Shown: positions 17,207 through 27,700, counted from the first letter of the stretch. The stretch is DNA of 64,000 nucleotides from Caballeronia sp. Lep1P3 (GCF_022879595.1 NZ_CP084265.1:2418001-2482000), one strand, 5' to 3'. A program made the numbers and translations. The notes: a model not told the origin generated them from the letters alone.

Positions 17207-17728
17207 TCAGGGCGGCGGCGTCCCCGTGTGATGATGCATATGTCCATCCATCGCGTCAGCGCCGTGGTCCGAAATCTGTGCGTCGAACCATGCGTGAAGT
17301 GACGACACTAATTTCGGGTCATCGCTGCGATAACTGAGTTCGCCTCCACCTTCAATGTCCTTGTACGTAATCGATACCTGACCGGGCTTTGCCGCACTGA
17401 GTTGCGCCAATCCAGGCATGTCGGTACCGTGAGTACGAGCAGGACCCGAAAAATCACCACGCTGAAACTGCGTCTGGATTTGACGCAGGTGCTTACGAAT
17501 CAGCCGAATCTGGACGCTGTCGGCCGGGTTTTTCGCAATCACCTGCTGGCTTCCGCCATCGTCCGATTTCGTGAAGATGTGGGTGGTGGCCTTGAGGCTG
17601 AACGGCATGACCTCCGCACCTCGCTGCGCGACTTCTGCCTGACGTTCTGGGTCCACCGCGAACGATTCAAACGACGCGGCTAGGCCCGCCATCACGATTA
17701 GCGTAGTTAAAAGTATGGTCGGTTTCAT
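17207..17728 (-). CDS. Exported protein of unknown function, 173 aa
   Basis: ATG 17728 opens a signal peptide (MKPTILLTTLIVMAGLAASFESFA) and is preferred over the longer frame. The mature part begins AEVAQRGAEVMPFSLKATTH, has no cysteine pair, and ends in a histidine-rich tail, HMHHHTGTPPP, that could bind metal. Related sequences in Burkholderiales are sometimes labelled aspartate carbamoyltransferase, but no such domain is visible and that label should not be used. It is convergent with the AhpD-like gene. Confidence 0.7.
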   Translation of the reverse strand: MKPTILLTTLIVMAGLAASFESFAVDPERQAEVAQRGAEVMPFSLKATTHIFTKSDDGGSQQVIAKNPADSVQIRLIRKHLRQIQTQFQRGDFSGPARTHGTDMPGLAQLSAAKPGQVSITYKDIEGGGELSYRSDDPKLVSSLHAWFDAQISDHGADAMDGHMHHHTGTPPP

Positions 17729-18016
17729 CAGATGAGGCTTCCGCGTAGTCAAACTGCGCCTGATTGCGCCATTTCCGTAAGACGGGCCCACAGCTAGAGG
17801 AACCACCGGCGATGCGTCAGCCGAATCCCAGGCGACGAACAAAGGGCGGCTAGCGGACTCCGCGATGGCAGGGCCAGCACTCGTCAGCACGTGAACGAGA
17901 CCGACGACACGTCCCAAGAACGCACCGCATGCAAAATCATGCCTTTCATTCGCCTGCCTGAGAAAGCCACCGCATCTGCGAGGACGGCGGCTCTCGAGTA
18001 ATAGATGCGTAGCATC

Positions 18017-18448
18017 TTAGGCCTGCTGCCGAGTCAGTTTCGCGCGCTCGATGATTTCGAACACCACCATGCCGCCGAGCATCGCGCCCACAAAACCCCA
18101 CGCCTTCGGAAAGCCAGCGCCCATTGCGACCAGTGCGGGTCCCGGGCAAAATCCTGCGAGCCCCCAACCGACGCCGAACACCGCGCTTCCCATTACGAGT
18201 CGCAAGGTAACTTGCTTACCGGCTGGAATCTGAATGGACCAACCCAGCAAGGATTTCTTTCGCCGCTTCGCTAACAGGAACGCGACAGAGCCAACGGCTA
18301 TCGCGCCCCCCATGACAAATGCGAGAGACGGGTCCCATCGTCCAGCGATGTCCAGAAATCCCAGTACCTTCGTCGGATTGGCCATGCCTGACACCATCAG
18401 ACCGACACCGAACAGAAGCCCGGAAAATAATGCAGTAAGCAGCGCCAT
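18017..18448 (-). CDS. YeeE/YedE-family membrane protein, second half
   Basis: The 143-residue protein has about four hydrophobic helices and the signature VGWGLAGFCPGPALVAMG of the YeeE/YedE family, whose members import thiosulfate or related sulfur compounds through a cysteine relay. The start lies two bases from the stop of the next YeeE-like gene upstream, so the two small proteins are made together and probably form one channel, as in other split YeeE pairs. It belongs to the bigR sulfur module. Confidence 0.88.
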   Translation of the reverse strand: MALLTALFSGLLFGVGLMVSGMANPTKVLGFLDIAGRWDPSLAFVMGGAIAVGSVAFLLAKRRKKSLLGWSIQIPAGKQVTLRLVMGSAVFGVGWGLAGFCPGPALVAMGAGFPKAWGFVGAMLGGMVVFEIIERAKLTRQQA

Positions 18449-18449
18449 C

Positions 18450-18884
18450 TCAACCTCCGAACAGATGCCTCGTCACAAACACGGTTAGAAAGCCGCTTGC
18501 CATGAAGGTTGCCGTCGCAACCACCGAACGGATGGAACCACGCGAGATACCGCAAACGCCGTGACCGCTCGTGCAACCGCTGCCATAACGCGTGCCGATG
18601 CCGACAAGGAAGCCCGCCGCAACTACTTCGCCCCACCCAGCCCGAATATCGAGCGCTATTGGATTACCTAGCAAGCCTGCCAGCACAGGCGCCCCGACAA
18701 GCCCCGCAAGAAAAGCTACACGCCACCCTGCATCCTTTTGCGGCATGCTCATCAGGCCGCCCAGAATCCCGCTGATACCGGCAATACGCCCATTGAAGAG
18801 AACAAGCAGAGCAGCTGCGATGCCAATCATCACCCCTCCGGTCAGTGACAGCCCCGGTGTGAAATTCGCAATATCAATCGACAT
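18450..18884 (-). CDS. YeeE/YedE-family membrane protein, first half
   Basis: The 144-residue protein has about four hydrophobic helices and the conserved loop [10 protein letters not shown] with C104 and C111, the cysteines that relay sulfur substrates in the family. It follows bigR by 15 bases on the same strand and precedes the second half, giving an operon bigR-yeeE1-yeeE2. With the divergent persulfide dioxygenase gene this is the usual BigR regulon for sulfide and persulfide handling. Confidence 0.88.
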   Translation of the reverse strand: MSIDIANFTPGLSLTGGVMIGIAAALLVLFNGRIAGISGILGGLMSMPQKDAGWRVAFLAGLVGAPVLAGLLGNPIALDIRAGWGEVVAAGFLVGIGTRYGSGCTSGHGVCGISRGSIRSVVATATFMASGFLTVFVTRHLFGG

Positions 18885-18899
18885 GGCATCTCCTAATCA

Positions 18900-19217
18900 T
18901 CATTGGGCGCAAAACTGGTCGTACAGCACGTTCATGACCGCAATCGCTTCCTTGCTTGCGAGGGAATAAAAGATGCTCTTTCCCTCCCGCCGTGTCGCCA
19001 CGAGCTCGTTATCGCGAAGCACGCCGAGTTGCTGGGAGAGTGTCGGCTGACGTATGCCCAACTGTTCTTCCAGGTCGCTCACACACAACTCGCCCTGCGA
19101 CAGTTGGCACATCAACAGTAACCGGTCGCGATTTGCCAGAACCTTAAGCAGCGCGCACGCTCTCTCTGCAGAGGCCTGCATCACCGAAAGGTCGATTGCG
19201 ACGGACTTCTTCCTCAT
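18900..19217 (-). CDS. bigR: BigR, persulfide-sensing ArsR-family repressor
   Basis: The 105-residue winged-helix protein reads QPTLSQQLGVLR in its recognition helix. By alignment with Xylella BigR (from memory) C37 and C103 correspond to Cys42 and Cys108, with the same 66-residue spacing; these form the disulfide or polysulfide link that releases DNA. An additional C45 replaces a usual serine. It is divergent from the persulfide dioxygenase gene and heads the yeeE pair, so it should repress both directions until sulfide or persulfide builds up. Despite the nearby arsDA, it lacks the As(III) triad of ArsR. Confidence 0.88.
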   Translation of the reverse strand: MRKKSVAIDLSVMQASAERACALLKVLANRDRLLLMCQLSQGELCVSDLEEQLGIRQPTLSQQLGVLRDNELVATRREGKSIFYSLASKEAIAVMNVLYDQFCAQ

Positions 19218-19228
19218 CTCATCATCCT

Positions 19229-19267
19229 ATAATTTACACACTGACATTATATTGCATTGTAGATTAT
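19229..19267. promoter_or_regulatory. Candidate BigR operator
   Basis: Between bigR and blh an AT-rich inverted repeat has half-sites ATAATTTACA (19229-19238) and TGTAGATTAT (19258-19267), matching 9 of 10 positions, with ATTATATTGCAT between them. BigR is known to bind AT-rich palindromes overlapping its promoter. The position is right for control of both genes. Confidence 0.6.
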
Positions 19268-19303
19268 TTGGGAATAGAATGACTTGCATCTGAGGAGGTG
19301 AGG

Positions 19304-20164
19304 ATGCAGCCCATCGTTCAACCGTTCTTCGACCCGGTCACCGGCACGGTGACTTACGTCGTGTTTCAGTCGGGGCATCAGGAATGCGCAGTCATTGACC
19401 CGGTCCTTGACTACGACCCCAAGGCTGGACGCACTTCAACGGCAAATGCCGACAGGGTCATCGAGTTCGTCCGCCAGCGCGGCCTGAGCGTGCAGTGGAT
19501 TCTGGAAACGCACGCGCATGCGGACCACCTGTCAGCAGCGCATTATTTGCGCGGCGAGCTTGGCGGCAGGATTGCGATTGGAGAGCACATTCGCACCGTT
19601 CAGGGCGTCTTCAGGAAGCTGTTCAATCTGGAGCCTGAATTCCGCCTTGACGGCTCCCAGTTCGACCATCTGTTTCGCGAAGACGAGGAGTTTCCCATCG
19701 GTGCCCTGACAGCAAAGGCACTGTATGTGCCGGGTCATACGCCTGCCGATACGGCCTATCAGATTGGCGATGCCGTCTTCGTCGGCGACACGCTTTTCAT
19801 GCCAGATGTCGGCACAGCGCGTTGCGACTTCCCCGGTGGCAATGCCCACACACTGTATGGGTCGGTTCGAAAGCTGCTGGACCTGCCCGGAGACACCCGC
19901 CTCTTCATGTGCCATGACTATCCCCCCGAAGGCCGGCAACCCGAATGGGAAACCACGGTGCTCGCACAGCGCGCGCATAACATCCATGTGCATGACGGCG
20001 TAACAGAAGAGCAGTTCGTCGGTATGCGCGAAGCGCGCGACGCAACACTTGCGATGCCGGTTCTTATCCTTCCGTCTGTGCAGGTGAACATACGGGCCGG
20101 GGAATTTCCACCCGCCGAGGAAAACGGCATCCGCTATCTGAAGATTCCGTTGAATGGGTTGTAG
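19304..20164 (+). CDS. blh: Persulfide dioxygenase-like metallo-hydrolase (Blh)
   Basis: The 286-residue metallo-beta-lactamase-fold protein has THAHADH at 69-75 (H70, H72, D74, H75), the later metal ligands in PGHTPAD and VGDTLFM, and the CDFPGG stretch typical of ETHE1/Blh persulfide dioxygenases. These oxidise glutathione persulfide to sulfite. ATG 19304 is chosen because AGGAGG lies five bases upstream; a GTG at 19298 overlaps that site. No fused rhodanese domain is present. It is divergent from bigR-yeeE-yeeE. Confidence 0.88.
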   Translation: MQPIVQPFFDPVTGTVTYVVFQSGHQECAVIDPVLDYDPKAGRTSTANADRVIEFVRQRGLSVQWILETHAHADHLSAAHYLRGELGGRIAIGEHIRTVQGVFRKLFNLEPEFRLDGSQFDHLFREDEEFPIGALTAKALYVPGHTPADTAYQIGDAVFVGDTLFMPDVGTARCDFPGGNAHTLYGSVRKLLDLPGDTRLFMCHDYPPEGRQPEWETTVLAQRAHNIHVHDGVTEEQFVGMREARDATLAMPVLILPSVQVNIRAGEFPPAEENGIRYLKIPLNGL

Positions 20165-20296
20165 AGCGCTTGTGACGAGTGATTGGTTTGGAACTTGCGG
20201 TTTGGCGTTGGCATGAGCGCGTTGCGCTCTTGTAGCGAAACGGCGTCGGTTGATTCATGCTGGAGCCAGTGGCTCCTCATGCGAGCAGGTTCGGTC

Positions 20297-21640
20297 TCAC
20301 AACCGGGCCTTCTGGTGGAGCGGATGGAAGTAGCGAGCTCGGAACCCGACCTTCGTGTTCGCAAGCACGAGACGCCCACCTGTGCGGCGGGCGATTTCAG
20401 AGACGATAGACAGACCGAGTCCGCTTCCCGACTGCGCCGAGTGGTCAAGGCGATAAAACGGTTCCAATACGTGCGCAAGTTCGTCGTCCGGAATGCCCGG
20501 ACCGGAGTCGGTAACTTCAAACACCACCGCTTCGCCCGACCGGATGACAGAAACATCCACCTTTCCTCCGGTTGGCGTATATCGCACCGCGTTGTCCACA
20601 AGATTTCTCAACACGACAGTGAGGGAAGAGACGTCTACAACAGCATCGACCTCCTCAAAGCGGTCGAATCCCAAATCAATATCCTTTTCACGGGCCATGC
20701 CAATGGTCGCGTTGATAACGTCGGTCGCCACCGCGCGCAGTGACACCCTCGTTGGCTGCTCCAGCCCCTCCTGTTCGGACCGCGCCAACGTGAGCAGTTG
20801 CTCAACCAGCCGATGGGTCCGGCGCAGTCCCGACTGAAAGGCCGTCAGCCGCTCCCGAGCGTCTTGTGACGTGATGGTTGCGCCGAGGTTTTCCGCTTGC
20901 AGCGACAATGCTGCTAGCGGTGAGCGCAGTTCATGCGCCGCGCTCGCGACAAATCGGCGTTGAAGACTGATGGCCTCACGCAAACGCGGAATGAGGCGGT
21001 TAATGGACCTGACAAAAGGCAACGCTTCGTTGGGTATTCCGTGTTCAGACAACGGCTCAAGCGACACATCAGTTTGCTGGTCAACAACATTCGCCAGCCG
21101 GGAAAGTGGACCCAGCTTCGTTCTCACAATCACCACAATGACGCCGCCCAGTCCCGGAAGAAGAATGAGCATGGGTACAAGCGTTCTCATTGCGCCGTCC
21201 CGTGCAATTTCATCGCGCAGCACGGAGGGCTCCGCCAACGCTATGCGTTCTCCGCTGCGCAGTGTTCTGATGTTAACGCGCCAACCGTTGCCATTGTCAT
21301 CCAGGTCATGAAAACCGTCCGTCAACGTGTTGGGTACGATGAGTCCCGACGCCTGCGCAAACCCTGCCCCCCCTCCATTGAGCCGGTCAATGACTACCTT
21401 GACGTCTGCATCCTGCGAACTCTCGACAGAAGGTCGAGAACCAGTGAACGCAAGCGCGCCGCTGTCAATGAGAGCAGCTATTTCCTTCAGTTGTCCGTCC
21501 TGCAGTTCTCTGGCCTCCTGATAGGCGAACACGAACGACAGCCCGCAGGCAACCACACCCACCGCGACAATCACACAGCCAATCCAGGCCGACAGCTGCC
21601 ACGTCAGGGAACGTGACTGTTTTCCTTGTCCACCAACCAT
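20297..21640 (-). CDS. Sensor histidine kinase, QseC/PmrB-like
   Basis: The 447-residue kinase has membrane segments at about 14-40 and 154-172 flanking a periplasmic domain of ~110 residues. Then come the H-box SAAHELRSPLAAL with phospho-acceptor H236, an N-box LVDNAVRYTPTGG, and G-boxes DSGPGIP and SGLGLSIV. ATG 21640 overlaps the 3' end of the response-regulator gene by 37 bases. The signal is unknown; the divergent RND efflux operon suggests sensing of a metal or drug outside the cell. Confidence 0.9.
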   Translation of the reverse strand: MVGGQGKQSRSLTWQLSAWIGCVIVAVGVVACGLSFVFAYQEARELQDGQLKEIAALIDSGALAFTGSRPSVESSQDADVKVVIDRLNGGGAGFAQASGLIVPNTLTDGFHDLDDNGNGWRVNIRTLRSGERIALAEPSVLRDEIARDGAMRTLVPMLILLPGLGGVIVVIVRTKLGPLSRLANVVDQQTDVSLEPLSEHGIPNEALPFVRSINRLIPRLREAISLQRRFVASAAHELRSPLAALSLQAENLGATITSQDARERLTAFQSGLRRTHRLVEQLLTLARSEQEGLEQPTRVSLRAVATDVINATIGMAREKDIDLGFDRFEEVDAVVDVSSLTVVLRNLVDNAVRYTPTGGKVDVSVIRSGEAVVFEVTDSGPGIPDDELAHVLEPFYRLDHSAQSGSGLGLSIVSEIARRTGGRLVLANTKVGFRARYFHPLHQKARL

Positions 21641-22278
21641 CCCACACCCCGTACGTTGCGAATCACCGACGCGCCCAGCTTCTTGCGGATACCATGAATC
21701 ACCACTTCCACGGCATTGCTCTCGACCTGCTCTTCCCACGCATACACCTTTCGCTCAAGTTCGCTTCTCGACAGGACTGTCCCAGGTTTCATCATCAGCG
21801 CGCTCAGCAGTGCGAACTCGCGACCGGTCAGGCTGCATTCGGTGTCGCCATACACGGCAAGGTGTGAATTTGAATCCACCGTCAGGTTTCCGCACGTCAT
21901 TTTTGCGTCACCATGGTCGCCGAGTCTGCGCGTGACCGCCCGAAGACGTGCGAGCAGCTCACCGATTTCAAACGGCTTCACCAGGTAATCGTCGGCGCCG
22001 GCGTCGAGCCCGGCAATTCTGTCGTCAAGGCTGTCGCGCGCGGTGAGAATAATGACGGGAGCCTTGCTACCTTTTGCCCTCAATGACCGGAGCACATCAA
22101 TGCCATCGCGCTTCGGCAGGTTCAGGTCAAGAAGTACCACATCGTGCTCGCGTCCTATCAGCGCACCTGTTGCCGAATCAGCATCGCATACCCAGTCGAC
22201 CGCGTAGGCGGCATCCTTCAACGCCTGCACGATTGCGCCGCCAATCATTTCGTCGTCTTCTACGAGCAGAATTCTCAT
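21604..22278 (-). CDS. OmpR-family response regulator
   Basis: The 224-residue protein has the receiver domain MRILLVEDDEM with acidic pocket, phospho-acceptor D51 (VVLLDLNLP) and K in VKPFE. It continues into a C-terminal winged helix (LTGREFALLSALM to RGVGWLV). ATG 22278 is preferred over a GTG at 22287. It is co-transcribed with the kinase and divergent from the OMF-MFP-RND genes, which it probably regulates through the ~90-base shared region. Confidence 0.9.
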   Translation of the reverse strand: MRILLVEDDEMIGGAIVQALKDAAYAVDWVCDADSATGALIGREHDVVLLDLNLPKRDGIDVLRSLRAKGSKAPVIILTARDSLDDRIAGLDAGADDYLVKPFEIGELLARLRAVTRRLGDHGDAKMTCGNLTVDSNSHLAVYGDTECSLTGREFALLSALMMKPGTVLSRSELERKVYAWEEQVESNAVEVVIHGIRKKLGASVIRNVRGVGWLVDKENSHVP

Positions 22279-22367
22279 ACGTCTCACCGGTCGGCAGCAA
22301 CTTTCTAAGTCAACGCTAAGTCTCGCGAAGTAGTATCTGAAGCGTTTTTTTGCGCCGGATACTCATC

Positions 22368-23732
22368 GTGACCCATCGTATTTACGATAGTAGGTTGCAA
22401 AACCGCATTACCGCAACCGGTCAGCGACATAGGTGTTCGGGTGCGCTCGCGTGGTTCGCCCAGCTGACGCTGACTGTAGCGTTAAGCGGATGCGCCTCCT
22501 ATGCACCCAGGCCTCTTCCTGAGGCGCCGCAATGGTCTTATGACATAGCGACTACCGGCGCTCAATTGACGGTGGACCAGGTGGTCGAGCGGGCACTTAA
22601 GCAAAGCCCCGACATCCGGCACGCTGAGCGCGAACTCGATATCGCCACCGCCAAAGAATATGTGGACGGCCTGTTGCCAGACCCAACACTTAGCTTCAGT
22701 ACGGACCGTCCCGGTGCCGACGGTTTTGTACCTGCGTTCATGGCCGGGCTCAGCTACGAGGTGTCGGCGCTGGTCGACCGCCCAGCGAAGAAGCGAGCGG
22801 CGGCCAAATCCAGTGAGAGGCAACAGCTCGCTTTGGAATGGGCGAAATGGCAGGTCGCGAACCGCGCTTATGCACTGTACGTCACTAACGTGAGCCTCGA
22901 GCGTCTCGAAGGTGAGGTCGGGCAGCTTGTGGCGTATCAGAGGGACGGTGCCGAACGATTGCAGAAGGCACTCGCGCGCTCCGACGTAACCCGCGACGCA
23001 GTCTTGCTGGCGGAAGTAGCGTACGGGGACACCGTGCAGCAGCTAGGCACGCTACGACAGGAACGTCTCAAGGCCGAGCGGGAACTCACCCGGCTGCTTG
23101 GCCTTCCGCCGGGGTCGCATTTGACGCTCGCGGCTCCGCCGGAGCCATCGGAAGTCCCGCAGCACCTCATCGTCGGTGCGCTTTTAAACCTTGGCCAGCG
23201 TCGGCCCGATTTGCTAGCGCTGCGCGCGGGGTACGACGAACAGGACGAGCGCTATCGCGCAGCGCTCCTTGCACAGTTTCCGCGGCTTGATGTCGGCGTC
23301 ACAAGAGGCCGCGACACGTCGGCCATCTATACCTCGGGACTTGCCGTCTCTGTGACCCTGCCGCTGTTCAACGGCAACCGGGGCAATATCGCCGTCGAAA
23401 AAGCCACCCGGGAGAGCCTTTATCAGGAATACGGGCAACGGCTCGACGACGCATATACGGCCGTCGACGCCATCAGTTCTGAACTGACTTTGCTAACTGA
23501 ACGTCTTCACAACTCGCAGTCCACCGAAGCCGCACTCAATGCGTCACTGAAGAAGTTACGTGTTGCCTATGCCGCTCGCGACGTGACCTTCCCGGCATTG
23601 GCCGACGCTGAAGTCCGGTTGCTGAGTCAACGCGTTGCGACAACAAAACTCGCGAATACGGTCCTTCAACAGCAAGTCGAACTCTGCACCTTGATTGGCG
23701 TGAGCGCGATTGACCACCAACCGCTTCAATAG
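22368..23732 (+). CDS. TolC-family outer-membrane efflux lipoprotein
   Basis: A hydrophobic stretch ending in LSGCAS forms a lipoprotein signal, and the mature part consists of the long paired helices of the outer-membrane factor family (LTVDQVVERALKQSPDIRHA, later GLAVSVTLPLFNGNRG). It is CzcC-like in length (about 454 aa). The true start is uncertain: a GTG at 22368 is used here, and a TTG at 22350 is also open. It is the first gene of the tripartite efflux operon; the adaptor gene begins eight bases downstream. Confidence 0.85.
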   Translation: MTHRIYDSRLQNRITATGQRHRCSGALAWFAQLTLTVALSGCASYAPRPLPEAPQWSYDIATTGAQLTVDQVVERALKQSPDIRHAERELDIATAKEYVDGLLPDPTLSFSTDRPGADGFVPAFMAGLSYEVSALVDRPAKKRAAAKSSERQQLALEWAKWQVANRAYALYVTNVSLERLEGEVGQLVAYQRDGAERLQKALARSDVTRDAVLLAEVAYGDTVQQLGTLRQERLKAERELTRLLGLPPGSHLTLAAPPEPSEVPQHLIVGALLNLGQRRPDLLALRAGYDEQDERYRAALLAQFPRLDVGVTRGRDTSAIYTSGLAVSVTLPLFNGNRGNIAVEKATRESLYQEYGQRLDDAYTAVDAISSELTLLTERLHNSQSTEAALNASLKKLRVAYAARDVTFPALADAEVRLLSQRVATTKLANTVLQQQVELCTLIGVSAIDHQPLQ

Positions 23733-23739
23733 GCCACCT

Positions 23740-24777
23740 ATGCCGTCTGTCCGCCTGCTGGTCTTCGTTGCAGCTATCGGCATCTGTTGCCCCGCACGTC
23801 ATCCCGCGTTCGCCGAGGACATCGTGACAATGCCTGCGGTCCAGAAGCGCCTTGCATCCACCTTGTCGGCACCGGCCCGTGTGCAGGCGGCATCGAATAC
23901 CGTACTTAGCGCGCCTACTGCAGGCGTCGTCTCAAGCTTGCGCGTGATTCCGGGTGAAGAAGTGCGGGCTGGGCAAGTGATTGCACGGCTGACCGGTCCC
24001 ACCATATCGACTGATGCCGCACGTCTTGCCGCGGACCTGAAGTCGGCCCAGGTTCGAGTGACGGCCGCGGCCCAGGCCGCCGCTATCGAACAACAGAAGC
24101 TGGAGGAACAGCTCAGTACTCGCGATGCGGTCATTCGCGCACGCGCCGAACTCGACACCGCGCGTCAACAACTTGCAGCGGCGCAGGCAGCATCCCGCGG
24201 CTACACCAGTCTCACGACCATTAGTGTGCCGGTCGCCGGGATGGTGGCGGCCGTTAGCGCTGCCGATGGTCAGTACGTGAATGCCGGGCAGACGCTCACG
24301 ACCATCGCGCCTACCGCCGGCCTCTACGTAGTCGCCGACCTGTTTGGAAGCAATGCCAGCTCGGTTGTGCCGGGAATGAAGGGCGTTTTTCTGCCCGAAG
24401 GCAACAATGCAATTGTTCAAGTGGTTGTCCAGCGTGTATCGCGCAGTCTCACCGCTCCGGGTCAGGTGGAAGTCTGGCTCAAAGCTGGACCAGGCTACAC
24501 CCTTGACCCGGGGGCGGTTGGCAACGTTTCTCTGGTCTTGTCCGATGACAGGCAGGTGGCTATCCCATCAACTGCGCTCATTCTCGACGCCGGTCAATGG
24601 TGGGTACTGGTGCGTGACCGGAGCGGCAGCCGTCGCCGCCAGGTCGTTCCGGGCCTGTCGGACGGCGGTTGGACATCAGTCAGGCAAGGTCTCGTGGCGG
24701 GCGAACGCGTCGTGACGCAAGACGCCTATCTTCTCTTTCACCAGGACTTTGCTACGCGTTATCAGCAAGCCGATTGA
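23740..24777 (+). CDS. RND efflux periplasmic adaptor (membrane-fusion protein)
   Basis: The 345-residue product has a signal peptide (VRLLVFVAAIGICCPARHPAFA), a lipoyl-like half (VVSSLRVIPGEEVRAGQVIARL), a helical hairpin (about 100-150), a second lipoyl half (ISVPVAGMVAAVSAADGQYVNAGQTL) and a C-terminal beta-barrel. ATG 23740 is used because the upstream in-frame TTG at 23710 would overlap the TolC-like gene and displace the signal peptide. It links the inner-membrane pump to the outer-membrane factor. Confidence 0.87.
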   Translation: MPSVRLLVFVAAIGICCPARHPAFAEDIVTMPAVQKRLASTLSAPARVQAASNTVLSAPTAGVVSSLRVIPGEEVRAGQVIARLTGPTISTDAARLAADLKSAQVRVTAAAQAAAIEQQKLEEQLSTRDAVIRARAELDTARQQLAAAQAASRGYTSLTTISVPVAGMVAAVSAADGQYVNAGQTLTTIAPTAGLYVVADLFGSNASSVVPGMKGVFLPEGNNAIVQVVVQRVSRSLTAPGQVEVWLKAGPGYTLDPGAVGNVSLVLSDDRQVAIPSTALILDAGQWWVLVRDRSGSRRRQVVPGLSDGGWTSVRQGLVAGERVVTQDAYLLFHQDFATRYQQAD

Positions 24778-24798
24778 CGGCGCTTTCAAAGAAGAACA

Positions 24799-27700
24799 AT
24801 GCTCAACGATATCGTCAAGAGGCCGCTACTCTGGGTCATGCTCTACGCAGGGCTGATTGCGTATGGTGTCTACGCGCTGTTGAACATTCACGCGGAAGTG
24901 TTGCCGCAGTTCAATATGCCGCAAGTGAGCGTCGTCGCGCAACTGCCGGGCGCAACGACGCTGGACCTGGAGGGGCTGATTGCCCGACCGCTCGAGGCCG
25001 AACTATCGTCGCTCGCGTCATTGAGCGACGTGCGGACAGTCATAGGGCAAGGTTCCGTCAAGATTGAAGCGCGATTCTCGGAGGGGACCACCGCAGCAAG
25101 TGCGCTCCAGGACGTCAACGGTGTTATCGGACGCATCAACAGTTCGTTACCCAAAGGTACGACTCTGACGACGGAAATCTCCGGCAATGCCATAAATGAG
25201 GTGGCGGACTACGCAATCCAGATTCCTGACGGCGTGGACGCGTCCCAAATCCAGCGTATTGTCGAGTCAAATTTCGCACCACGTGTCCGGGCGGTCGCTG
25301 GTGTACAACGCGTGTCGGTCGCCGGACCCGGAGCAGATGCGATATGGGTGCGCCCCGACCTTGCAAGGCTGCAGCGTTTCAACGTCTCTGCGTCGGCGCT
25401 CGCAGCATCGCTCGACGCGGCGACAGCGATGGTACCGAGCGGGTATGTCAACCTCGGACATCAGGACGTATTCATGGAAGGCAGAAGTCTGCCGACGAGT
25501 ACCTCCGACTACGCGCGCATGCTCGTCGGGAGCCCTGGCGCCACGTTGCCTTTAGGCGCTGTTGCAGAGGTCATCCGGTCTGCGCTCCCGTCTCATCACT
25601 CCGTGAAACTCGATAACCGGCCGACCATTGCTCTAGTTGTTTTCAAGCAACCGGGGGCCTCGACGCTACCTGTCGTCGATGCAGTTGATAAGGCTCTGCA
25701 GGAACTCGAACCCCAACTGCCCGGCGGCGCACGCTTCGTGCGAATTTACAGCCAGAGGCACATTGTCGGCGTGGTCGCCTCGGATTTGACCAGGAATCTG
25801 GCCATTGGGGCCGTGCTCGCGGTTGGGGTCCTGTTCTGGATGCTTGGCGCGAGTCGCGGAATATGGGCGCTCGCGCTGAGCATTCCGTTGTCGCTGCTGC
25901 TCGGTATCGCAGGGCTGTACCTGATGGGACAGACGCTGAATCTGCTGACGTTCGGCGCCCTGTCAGTCGCGGTGGGCCTGCTTGCCGACGACGCCATCAT
26001 CGTGCTGGAAAGCATCTACCATCGCTGGGAAGCTGGTGATGGCCGGTGGGAAGGCGTTGCTCATGGCTTGCGCGACATAGCCGGTCCAGACATTTCAGGG
26101 ACGATGACGACCGTCGCGGTATTCCTGCCGCTTGTGTTCGTGGGAGGCCTCGCCGGACTTTTCTTCGTCCCGTTCTCTCTTGCAATGACAGTGAGTCTCA
26201 TTGCGTCACTACTTATTTCGTTGAGTCTGATTCCGCTTGTGCTGGGATTCATCGGACCGCATATCGGGAAGCGCGTCACATCTGGTTCGCGTGCGGTCGC
26301 ATGGCTCAAGAGCCGCAACTTGCGCCTGTTCGAAGTTGCGCTGCGTCATCCGCGTGTTTCGCTGTGGTCCTGCATCGCCATTTTCGTGGTCTCGGTGGCT
26401 GGGCTTGTGCTGGTGCCCGTCGATTTCCTGCCGCTTCCGAACGAGGCCGTGCTACTCGAAAGTTTTACGCTGCCGCCTGGAACTTCATTACATGACGCCC
26501 AGGACGCATCGGACCGCATCACGCAACGATTGATGGGCCTCCCGCCTGTCGCGCACGTGTTTTCCCGCGTCGGGTCTGCTTTGGGAACCTCATACACCGA
26601 GCCTGCCTATGCAGGCGAGATTCAGATTGCGCTAAAACCTGATGTGAACGCGAGCAGTCTCGACCGAGTCGGCAAGCAGGTTCTGGATGCTTCAAAGCTC
26701 CCGGCGGTCCAGACAGTCATTGGGACACCGACGCTCGAACGGGTGGGTGAAACGCTGTCCGGCCTGCCGCAACCGTTTGTCATCGATGTCTACGGCGATT
26801 CGATTGAAGCATTGCAGTCACTGTCGAACGAGGTTACGCGTCGGCTCTCAGGCGTATCCGACCTCTCGGACGTCTTCAACAACGATGCCTATCCCGTAAC
26901 AGAGTTGCAAATCACGCCCAATCCCGATGGTCTCGCGCTCCACGGCATTACGCCGGCGGCGCTTTTTTCCCAGTTGCACATCCTTCTGGCGGGACAAACG
27001 GTCGCCACCGTTCCAGAAGGCAATGGTCACCTGGATGTGTTCGTGAGACTCGCCGACCCCACGCATCTGTCCATCGAGCAGCTCAACCAGCTTCCTGTAA
27101 TGGCCAATAGGTGGGTTGCGTTGAAAGACGTGGCGTACGTCCGCATGGCGACCGGACCCAACGTCATACGGCATCTGAACGGACTGCGGGCGGTCGAGAT
27201 TCTGGCGACGCCCACTGCGCCGCTCGGCCAGGTCATTTCAGCGTCAAAGAAGGCCCTCGCGACGCTTCCCTTACCGGCGGGATACGAGGTGAGGTTTGGT
27301 GGCCTGTATCCGCAACTCGAACATGCCGCGCTCAATGTTGGCGTGGCAGCCGTAGTTGCTCTCGCGCTGATGCTAGGTATCCTGACACTGCAGTTCGATG
27401 GCCTCCTCGTGCCCGGTCTGCTTCTGCTGCAGATGCCGTTGGCGTTCTCCGGGGGAGCTATTGCCCTGGTGGTGAGTGGTGTCGGTCTCAACGCCATCGG
27501 TTTGATTGCGTTTCTTACCCTGATTGGAGTGAGCCTGAACCACGGCATCGTCTTGCTGCAGTTGGTAAAGCGAAACGAAGCGCAGGGACTCCCGGTGGTC
27601 GAAGCCGTGCGCGGCGCTGTTGACGTGCGCTTCCGGCCGATTCTCCTGACTGTGCTGACAGCCTCACTGGGCCTGCTGCCGACCGCACTCGGTTTCGGTA

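Noticed and set aside
17207..17728. Aspartate carbamoyltransferase
   Set aside because: A label used for similar proteins, but the short secreted product has none of that enzyme's motifs.
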